Assembly (NCBI RefSeq): GCF_005795905.1
Contig: NZ_VAWE01000001.1
Location: 4,763,001 to 4,827,000, forward strand
Direction of reading: 5' to 3'
Source: Streptomyces marianii
Lineage (GTDB): Bacteria; Actinomycetota; Actinomycetes; Streptomycetales; Streptomycetaceae
DNA length: 64,000 nt
Shown: positions 58,613 through 64,000 of the stretch, one piece after another
How positions within the stretch are numbered: position 1 is the first letter of the stretch
Layout: every line of letters begins with the position of its first letter
Notes under the pieces: generated by a model
Database searches by the model: none
Seen by the model: only the letters and a program-made list of their open reading frames with translations
Told to the model about the DNA's origin: nothing
Position numbers and translations under genes: made by a program

Positions 58613-59761
58613 TCACTTCGACAGGGCCTTGGCGATCTTCCGCGCGTCCAGCGCCATTTCGCGGAGCATCCCGCTGATCGGGTTGGTGAAGCCCGTGAAG
58701 TACAGGCCCCGGGCCTCACGCGGGGTCCGGCCGCCGTGGACGGACGGCCGTCCACGGTCGTCCAGTACCCCGAGATGCCCCAGCAGCGGTTCCAGCGCGC
58801 GATGGTAGCCGGTGGCCGCTATGACCGCGTCCGGCGATATGCGGGAGCCGTCCGCCAGGACCACCTTGCCGTCGTCGAACGATTCGACGGCGGCGACCGG
58901 CTCCACCGTCCCGCTGCGGACCGCGTCGATCAGGCCCACGTCCTGTACCGGGATGGCGCCCTGCCGGACCCGTGTGTACAGGCCCGCCTCCGGGCGCGGC
59001 AGACCGTGCTCGGACAGATCCGGCACGGCGATCCGTGCCAGCAGTCGGCCCGCCGCGTCCACCAGCCGCACCGGCAGTCGCCGGACGAGGATCCCCGTGC
59101 GCTGCGCCGGCCAGCCGGCGGTCGAACGGCGGACGATGTGCGGCGCGGTCCGCACGGCGAGACGTACCCGTGAGGCTCCCGCCTCGGCCAGGTCCGCCGC
59201 TATCTCCGCGCCCGTGTTGCCGACCCCGACGACGAGCACGTCCTTGCCCGTGTAGGGGGAGGGGCTGCGGTACGCGGAGGCGTGCAGCAGTTCGCCCGTG
59301 TACGTGTCCCGACCAGGCCAGTCCGGCACGCGGGGGGTGTGGTTGAACCCGGTCGCCACGACGACGGCACGCCCGGTGAGCCTGCGTCCGCCGCTCGCGT
59401 GGAGCACCCAGTCCGGGCCCTCGGGCTCGATCCTGGACACCTCCACGCCCGTCACCAGCTCCAGCTCGTGGAATTCGGCGTACTTCTCGAGGTAGCGGAC
59501 CACGTCGTCCCGGGAGACCCAGCGCCCGAAGCGGCGCGGCATGGGCAGACCGGGCAGTCCCGACAGGCGCCGGGTCGTGTGCAGGTGCAGCCGGTCGTAG
59601 TGCCCTCGCCAGGACGCCCCGACGGTGTCCGACTTCTCCAGGACGACCGCTCTCACCCCGCGCTCCCGCAGGGCGGCGGCGACGGCGAGTCCGCCGGGTC
59701 CGGCCCCGATGACGTACACGGGGCGGTCGTTGGTGAGGTCGATGGCTCTGTGGTCGGGCAT
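58613..59761 (-). CDS. Flavin-containing monooxygenase (FAD/NAD(P)-dependent)
   Basis: A protein of 382 residues. The FAD motif is VYVIGAGPGGLAVAAALRER (about 15-34), a Baeyer-Villiger/FMO-like segment with GASWRGHYDRLHLHTTRR (about 48-65), the NADPH motif VLVVGVGNTGAEIAADLAEA (about 175-194) and the late FAD contact ARGLYFTGFTNPISGMLREM. It may oxygenate a ketone, amine or sulfide substrate of the neighbouring pathway. Divergent from the DoxX/DUF35 operon across operator 6. Ribosome site weak. Confidence 0.9.
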   Translation of the reverse strand: MPDHRAIDLTNDRPVYVIGAGPGGLAVAAALRERGVRAVVLEKSDTVGASWRGHYDRLHLHTTRRLSGLPGLPMPRRFGRWVSRDDVVRYLEKYAEFHELELVTGVEVSRIEPEGPDWVLHASGGRRLTGRAVVVATGFNHTPRVPDWPGRDTYTGELLHASAYRSPSPYTGKDVLVVGVGNTGAEIAADLAEAGASRVRLAVRTAPHIVRRSTAGWPAQRTGILVRRLPVRLVDAAGRLLARIAVPDLSEHGLPRPEAGLYTRVRQGAIPVQDVGLIDAVRSGTVEPVAAVESFDDGKVVLADGSRISPDAVIAATGYHRALEPLLGHLGVLDDRGRPSVHGGRTPREARGLYFTGFTNPISGMLREMALDARKIAKALSK

Positions 59762-59841
59762 GAGCGCTCACTGTAGTGGCGCGCGGTTGCGAAACGGTCA
59801 CGGCCGGCTACCTCTTGCGTACGCGGACCGCTTCCGGTGAA

Positions 59842-59856
59842 CTGACGTACCGTCAG
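59842..59856. promoter_or_regulatory. Operator 6: CTGACG-TAC-CGTCAG
   Basis: Perfect 6-base arms in the 118-base gap between the divergent flavin monooxygenase and DoxX genes, 24 bases before the DoxX ATG. Shared operator family. Confidence 0.75.
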
Positions 59857-59879
59857 AATCTGTGGGGAGGGGACCGGCG

Positions 59880-60332
59880 ATGCGGACGATCTGGCTCACC
59901 GGCGCCGAATGGCTCGCCGTCCTGCGCATCGGCCTCGGCCTGTGGTGGCTGGAGAGCTGGCGGCACAAGGACAGGAAGGGCTGGTTCGAGCGTGGCACCG
60001 GCATCGCCTGGGCCGCCGACGTCGCAGCGAAGCACCGCTGGGCGGCGGTCAGGTCCGGCTTCGACCGAATCGTGGCCCCGCGCCCCAGGGCGATGGCGTA
60101 CGTCGTCGTCTACGCCGAACTCGCCCTCGGACTCGGGCTGGTCACCGGCTTCCTCACCCCGGTCGCCCTGATCGGAGGGCTGACCCTCAATCTCCTCTAC
60201 CTGGTCCTGATGATCCACGACTGGGCCGAGCAGGGGCAGAACGCGATGATGGCGCTGATCTCGCTGGTCGCGCTGCTCGCCATGTCGTGGCAGGCATGGT
60301 CCCTCGACAGCGCACTGGGACTCTTCCTGTGA
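59880..60332 (+). CDS. DoxX-like membrane protein
   Basis: A protein of 150 residues with four hydrophobic segments (AVLRIGLGLWWLESW, YAELALGLGLVTGFL, LIGGLTLNLLYLVLMI, MALISLVALLAMSW), matching DoxX/terminal-quinol-oxidase small-subunit-like proteins. The charged loop HKDRKGWFERGTG after the first helix is typical. ATG at 59880 follows GGGAGGGG. The stop overlaps the DUF35 GTG. Its role in the catabolic regulon may be in electron transfer or membrane protection; not established. Confidence 0.85.
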   Translation: MRTIWLTGAEWLAVLRIGLGLWWLESWRHKDRKGWFERGTGIAWAADVAAKHRWAAVRSGFDRIVAPRPRAMAYVVVYAELALGLGLVTGFLTPVALIGGLTLNLLYLVLMIHDWAEQGQNAMMALISLVALLAMSWQAWSLDSALGLFL

Positions 60333-60949
60333 GCGCGGGAGCGAACGACGACGGGAGCGGTACCGACCTGACGGCCGCGGCTCCCGACCGGACCCCTTCC
60401 CCCGCGGACCGGACGGCTGCGGCCCCCGGCCGAACCGCTTCCCCCGCGGACCGGACCGCGGCGGCTCCCGCCCGGACCGTGTCTTCGGCTGCCCGAACCG
60501 TATCCCCCGCGGACCGGACCGCGGCGACCCCGGACGTCGACGACTTCACCCGCCCCTGGTGGGACGCCGCCGCCGAGCGCCGTCTGCTGGTCCGCCGCTG
60601 CGCCGCGTGCGGCCGCGCCCACCACTACCCGCGCGAGTTCTGCCCGTACTGCTGGAGCGAGGACGCCGCCTGGGAGCCGGCGAGTGGCCGGGCGACCCTC
60701 TACACCTGGTCCGCCGTCCACCGCAACGACCTCCCGCCCTTCGACGCCCGCACGCCCTACACGGCCGCCGTCGTCGACCTCGCGGAGGGCCCGCGGATGA
60801 TGACCGAGATCGTCGAGTGCCCGGAGGCGGAGCTGCGGATCGGGATGGAGCTGGAGGTCGCCTTCCGGGAGGAGGGCGGGGGAGTGGTGGTCCCGGTGTT
60901 CCGCCCGGCGGCTGAGGTCAGCCGGCGGGCTCGGCCATCCGGCGCATGA
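60329..60949 (+). CDS. Zn-ribbon/OB-fold (DUF35) acyl-CoA-binding protein with a repetitive N-terminal extension
   Basis: A protein of 206 residues. Residues about 75-206 are a DUF35 protein: FTRPWWDAAAERRLLVRRCA, zinc ribbon Cys-x2-Cys...Cys-x2-Cys (CAACGRAHHYPREFCPYC), OB part ATLYTWSAVHRNDLPP. DUF35 proteins normally pair with a thiolase, aldolase or hydratase as CoA-substrate holders; none adjoins here. Residues 1-70 are disordered repeats of the type PADRTAAAPxRT. GTG is coupled to DoxX (GTGA). The 3' end overlaps the convergent HEAT-like gene by 32 bases. Confidence 0.88.
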   Translation: MSAGANDDGSGTDLTAAAPDRTPSPADRTAAAPGRTASPADRTAAAPARTVSSAARTVSPADRTAATPDVDDFTRPWWDAAAERRLLVRRCAACGRAHHYPREFCPYCWSEDAAWEPASGRATLYTWSAVHRNDLPPFDARTPYTAAVVDLAEGPRMMTEIVECPEAELRIGMELEVAFREEGGGVVVPVFRPAAEVSRRARPSGA

Positions 60950-62507
60950 CGGCGACGGGGATCGTCGGGTTCACCAGGGCGTCGCGGAACGTCCTCCGGT
61001 CCCGCAGCAGCCGCACCAGCGTGCGCGCGGGCAGCCGGCCGTGCCTCACCGCCGTCTCGCGCACCGCTTCGTGCGGGTCGTCGAGCAACCGCACCGCCGA
61101 CGCCGTCGACAGCCGAGGATCCTCCGCGGCCCGGCGCCGCACCTCCCAGTGGGGATCCCGGCTGAAGCGCTCCACCAGCACTGCCGTCGAGTCCGGGTCG
61201 TCCAGCGCAAGTTGACGCAGCCGGTGATGCGGGTCGTCCGCGTACCGGAGCAGATCCCGGCGCGGGAAGTTCGGATGCGAGCGCGGCCGACCCGGGAAGC
61301 TGAAGCTGCCGTTCCACCACGTCCACACCTCCAGCAGCATCGACGCGGGCGCGTCGTCGCAGGACTCGGCGAGGAACAGCCGAACGACAGGGTCCTCGTC
61401 CCGGGCGAGGCGCTCGACGACATCCGGCGGTAGGCGCCTCGCCCGGGCGGCGCTGCTGCGCAGGAGCAGATGGGACGAGGCCGCGCAGCGGCGCATGGCC
61501 TCCGGATCGTCGTGGAGCGCATGGACCCAGGGCAGCGTGTGCCGAATACCGTCCGGATCGACGTTGGCCCGGACCGCCACCCGCTGCTCCTCGGTGAGCT
61601 CGGGCCGTACGGACACCTGGAGGCGGACGTTGTCGTCGTCGTCCTCGGCGAGCACGGCCACCAGATCCGGGTCCAGATGGGGATTGCGTGCCACGGACCG
61701 CCGCCGCGCGGCGTCCTCGTGCTCGCACAGGTACTCCGCGAACCGGCGCTCCAGACGGCACGTCTCCATGGCCTCGTCGCCGAAGCCCTGTTCCTCGAAC
61801 ACCGACCGGGTCAGAGGATGCGTCGCGTGGTGCCGCAGCAGGGCTGCGGCACGCACACCGGAGTCGGCGTCGCCGAGCAGCGCCTCCCGTGCCGAGGGCG
61901 CCAAGAGCTCCCATCCCGTGCACGCGACGGCGCGGACCCGCGCGTCGGGGTCGGCCGCGAGCGCGGCGCGCAGCGCCCCGGGAAGCGCCGGGAAGCGGGC
62001 CGCCGCGGCGCGTACGAGCGCCGAAGCGTCCCCGGCGAGCCGCTCGTACCCCTCCGCGGTCAACTCCGCGCCCGTCTGCACGGCGTCCTCGGCGAGCAGC
62101 GCCCGGCGCGCGGAGCCCGGCTCGGCCAGGATCAGCCGTGTCCACTGCGCGGCGGTCAACGGGTGGCGTCTTGCGGCGAGTTGCGACCGCACGTTCCGGT
62201 CCGGGTGGTCGACGGCGGCGTCCACCACCCCCGGCGGCAGGTCCTTGCGCCACAGGAGATCGGTCGCCGTGTCGAGCAGTCGCACCAGCACGTCCCCGGG
62301 CACCGCCCGGTTGAACCCCAGCCACTCGCGCCAGCCCGCACGGAGCAGTTCCGGAGGCCGCATCGGCCCCTCGAAGAGCGACATCCACGCGGCCTCACGC
62401 TCCTCGGGCGTCTCCCGGGCCTCCGCCCGCGCGGCCTCCTCCCGCCGCTCCCGGGTCCGCTCGACTCCGACCAGCCGGAATTCTCCCCACCCCGTCATAC
62501 CGGCCAT
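60918..62507 (-). CDS. HEAT-like/leucine-rich-variant repeat protein
   Basis: A protein of 529 residues from ATG at 62507 (62498 also possible). From about residue 90 it is built of helical repeats of about 24-40 residues with DPxxxVRxxxA-type turns, for example HPDRNVRSQLAARRHPLTAA, ADPDARVRAVACTGWELLAP, NPHLDPDLVAVLAEDDDDNV, DPHWEVRRRAAEDPRLSTAS. No catalytic motif, signal or TM is seen, so a cytoplasmic scaffold is likely. Similar repeat proteins are common and uncharacterised in Streptomyces. Confidence 0.8.
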   Translation of the reverse strand: MAGMTGWGEFRLVGVERTRERREEAARAEARETPEEREAAWMSLFEGPMRPPELLRAGWREWLGFNRAVPGDVLVRLLDTATDLLWRKDLPPGVVDAAVDHPDRNVRSQLAARRHPLTAAQWTRLILAEPGSARRALLAEDAVQTGAELTAEGYERLAGDASALVRAAAARFPALPGALRAALAADPDARVRAVACTGWELLAPSAREALLGDADSGVRAAALLRHHATHPLTRSVFEEQGFGDEAMETCRLERRFAEYLCEHEDAARRRSVARNPHLDPDLVAVLAEDDDDNVRLQVSVRPELTEEQRVAVRANVDPDGIRHTLPWVHALHDDPEAMRRCAASSHLLLRSSAARARRLPPDVVERLARDEDPVVRLFLAESCDDAPASMLLEVWTWWNGSFSFPGRPRSHPNFPRRDLLRYADDPHHRLRQLALDDPDSTAVLVERFSRDPHWEVRRRAAEDPRLSTASAVRLLDDPHEAVRETAVRHGRLPARTLVRLLRDRRTFRDALVNPTIPVAVMRRMAEPAG

Positions 62508-62518
62508 GATCCCCCGGC

Positions 62519-62929
62519 TCAGCCCTCCGGCGACAGGCACAGCTGCGCGGTGACCACCGCGAACAGCAGCTCCGGGTCCACGAACTCGCCGACGGCCGGC
62601 GGCCCCGCGCGCCACGACAGCGGATAGGTGTTGCCGTCGGCGGCCGGGACGCCGACGTACTGGTCCCGGGCGCACGGGCCGAAGCAGGCGGCGCCGGGCG
62701 GCCAGGGATGCTCCTTGCTGCTGCCGGGCGGGATGAGGAAGTACGTCCACCGCCCGCGCCACATCTCCCTTACGACGGGCCCGGGATGCCCGCCGGTGGC
62801 CCGGACGAGGTGGTGCAGCACGGCCTCGCCGCGGACGCCGTGGACGCGTACGGCGTCGAAGTGGACTCCCGCGAGCCGTAGTCGCACACCGGACGCCGGG
62901 ACCCAATCGGGCAGTTTCTCGCTGGTCAT
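62519..62929 (-). CDS. Conserved hypothetical protein next to DUF5753/DUF397 genes
   Basis: A protein of 136 residues, cytoplasmic: VPASGVRLRLAGVHFDAVRV, WRGRWTYFLIPPGSSKEHPW and NTYPLSWRAGPPAVGEFVDP. It resembles the small Streptomyces proteins that sit beside XRE/DUF5753 regulators and DUF397 proteins (an abaA/whiJ-like neighbourhood). ATG at 62929 marks the conserved start. Divergent from the regulator gene. Function unknown. Confidence 0.7.
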   Translation of the reverse strand: MTSEKLPDWVPASGVRLRLAGVHFDAVRVHGVRGEAVLHHLVRATGGHPGPVVREMWRGRWTYFLIPPGSSKEHPWPPGAACFGPCARDQYVGVPAADGNTYPLSWRAGPPAVGEFVDPELLFAVVTAQLCLSPEG

Positions 62930-63013
62930 GCCCCCGAGGATCGCGCCGGTTGCGTAGCGTGACCAGAGGGACACGGTCCACATCGAGCGGATGTGGGAAG
63001 GGCGGTGGGAGCT

Positions 63014-63829
63014 GTGGGATCGGGCAGGGAGCCCTCGCCCGCGCGGAGGCACGTGGGCGAACTGGTCAAGCTGTTCCGCGGTCTGGCGGACATGACGCAG
63101 CGGGACCTGGCGGAGCGGCTGCTGATGTCGGAGTCGCTGCTGGGCGCGTACGAGCGGGCCGAGCGGATCCCGACGACGGCGTTCCTGGTGGAGTCGGACG
63201 CGGCGCTCGGGGCGAAGGGGGTGCTGGCGTCGTGTGTGGCGATGATGGAGGAGGAGAAGTACTCGCCGAAGTTCCTGAGCTGGGTCCGGACAGTGGTCGA
63301 CGCGGCGAGCTTCAGCGCGTACGAAACCATGGTGGTCCCCGGCCTGCTCCAAACTCCCGCGTACGCACGGGCGCTGTACGAAGTCCGAGTGCCGGCGTAC
63401 GAGGCGGAAGAGACCGACCGATACGTCGAGGCACGGCTGGAGTTGCAGGCCATGCTTGATCGCAAGCCGAGGCCGACGATCAGTTACGTGGTCGAGGAGT
63501 CGGCTTTCCTCCGGCCGATCGGCGGTGAGGCGGTCCTCAAGGAACAGCTGCGACACCTCATCGACTCGGTCCGTGCCAGAAACCACCTCACGGTCCAGGT
63601 GATGCCGACCCAGCGGTCCGTACACGCGGGCCTGCACGGTCCGTTGCAGCTCCTGAGCACTCTGGAGGGTCGGAATCTGGGGTTGGCCGAGGGACATGGC
63701 GGAGATACCTTGATCTCGAAGCCCGAAGAGGTGAACAGGCTCATCGATCTCTTCGGCGTACTGCGTGCCCAGGCCCTCACTCCCTGGGATTCCGTAGACC
63801 TGATCGAGAGAATGGCGGCGAAGCTATGA
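63014..63829 (+). CDS. XRE family regulator with DUF5753 (Scr1-type) domain
   Basis: About 271 residues from GTG at 63014 (GGTGGGA upstream; GTGs at 63005 and 62993 are alternatives). The HTH is FRGLADMTQRDLAERLLMSE, then SLLGAYERAERIPTT (about 20-55); the DUF5753 part has the family motifs YETMVVPGLLQTPAYARALY, RPTISYVVEESAFLRPIGG and LTVQVMPTQRSVHAGLHGPL. These WhiJ-like regulators pair with DUF397 proteins, here coupled by ATGA. Roles in development and antibiotic control are known for relatives. Confidence 0.92.
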   Translation: MGSGREPSPARRHVGELVKLFRGLADMTQRDLAERLLMSESLLGAYERAERIPTTAFLVESDAALGAKGVLASCVAMMEEEKYSPKFLSWVRTVVDAASFSAYETMVVPGLLQTPAYARALYEVRVPAYEAEETDRYVEARLELQAMLDRKPRPTISYVVEESAFLRPIGGEAVLKEQLRHLIDSVRARNHLTVQVMPTQRSVHAGLHGPLQLLSTLEGRNLGLAEGHGGDTLISKPEEVNRLIDLFGVLRAQALTPWDSVDLIERMAAKL

Positions 63830-64000
63830 CCCCGGGCCTGGTCTGGTTCAAGAGCAGTTACAGCACCAACGAGGGCGGAAGCTGCCTCGAAGTCGCCTAC
63901 GACTGGCGCACCTCCAGCCACAGCGGCAACGAGGGCGGCGAGTGCGTCGAGGTCGCCGCCTGTCCCCACACCGTCCACGTCCGCGACTCCAAGGTGCCCG
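63826..64000 (+). CDS. DUF397 domain protein, cut by the window end
   Basis: Starts with ATG overlapping the regulator stop (ATGA). The 58 visible residues show the DUF397 N-terminal motif twice: WFKSSYSTNEGGSCLEVAY then WRTSSHSGNEGGECVEVA, followed by the usual VHVRDSKVP. Normal DUF397 proteins have this block once, so the N-terminus seems duplicated. It is the presumed antagonist of the upstream DUF5753 regulator. The 3' end lies beyond the window. Confidence 0.9.
   Translation, partial: MTPGLVWFKSSYSTNEGGSCLEVAYDWRTSSHSGNEGGECVEVAACPHTVHVRDSKVP

Noticed and set aside
1..64000. rRNA, tRNA or complete insertion sequence
   Set aside because: None was recognised; the only mobile traces are miniature elements, a tRNA-like scar and gene fragments.

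Overview
This is a chromosomal window from a Streptomyces-type actinomycete. GC is high, GTG starts and 4-base GTGA/ATGA stop-start overlaps are frequent, and several marker genes are typical of the genus: a DmdR1/DtxR iron repressor, a Streptomyces subtilisin-inhibitor-like protein, a SCO4402-family protein and a DUF5753-HTH/DUF397 pair. Strain-level identity cannot be read from the sequence.

Layout. (1) 1-4.7 kb: end of an acyl-CoA catabolic operon (biotin-carrying acyl-CoA carboxylase subunit, acyl-CoA dehydrogenase, 4-coumarate-CoA-ligase-like enzyme, enoyl-CoA hydratase, TetR regulator). (2) 4.7-22.5 kb: conserved Streptomyces core with an Fe(II)/2OG oxygenase, citrate synthase, pdxH, a PAS/GAF sensor, a SIS-domain protein, dmdR1, an alpha/beta hydrolase, a secreted protease inhibitor, two proline-rich one-TM proteins, an ABC exporter, a Prim-Pol-like protein and an HTH-TPR regulator. 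A candidate small RNA with a 12-codon ORF and a 4 x 95 bp tandem repeat lie here. (3) 22.7-32.3 kb: accessory island with lower and patchy GC, decayed gene pieces and two miniature inverted-repeat elements. It carries a minus-strand set of Na+/amino-acid symporter, GNAT, ATP-grasp ligase and a 40-codon ORF overlapping the ligase stop, plus a DUF4239 membrane protein, a lipoprotein carbonic anhydrase and an FkbM methyltransferase. (4) 32.3-38.5 kb: core again, with purU, a SCO4402-family protein, an ABC-type binding lipoprotein, EF-hand and STAS proteins, and an ECF sigma factor with its zinc anti-sigma partner. (5) 39-61 kb: a large acyl-CoA catabolic region (acyl-CoA synthetases, amidohydrolase, three acyl-CoA dehydrogenases, cyclase, SDR, zinc alcohol dehydrogenase, flavin reductase, enoyl-CoA hydratase, flavin monooxygenase, DoxX and DUF35 proteins). 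It is interrupted by a small segment with a VOC protein and a damaged HigBA module, and by trpF-like, GNAT and LysE genes. (6) 61-64 kb: a HEAT-like repeat protein and a DUF5753/DUF397 regulatory pair.

The main result is that transcription units of region 5 share one palindromic operator, CTGACG-N3-CGTCAG. I see seven close matches, all in promoter-like gaps (41.0, 41.1, 46.2, 52.5, 58.1 twice, 59.8 kb). They tie scattered operons into one candidate regulon of a repressor, probably TetR-type, that is not obvious in the window; the substrate is unknown. The second most interesting locus is the symporter/GNAT/ATP-grasp/short-ORF set at 22.7-26.9 kb, a candidate small amino-acid or peptide-ligase pathway. 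All functional statements rest on motif recognition by eye; no database search was possible.
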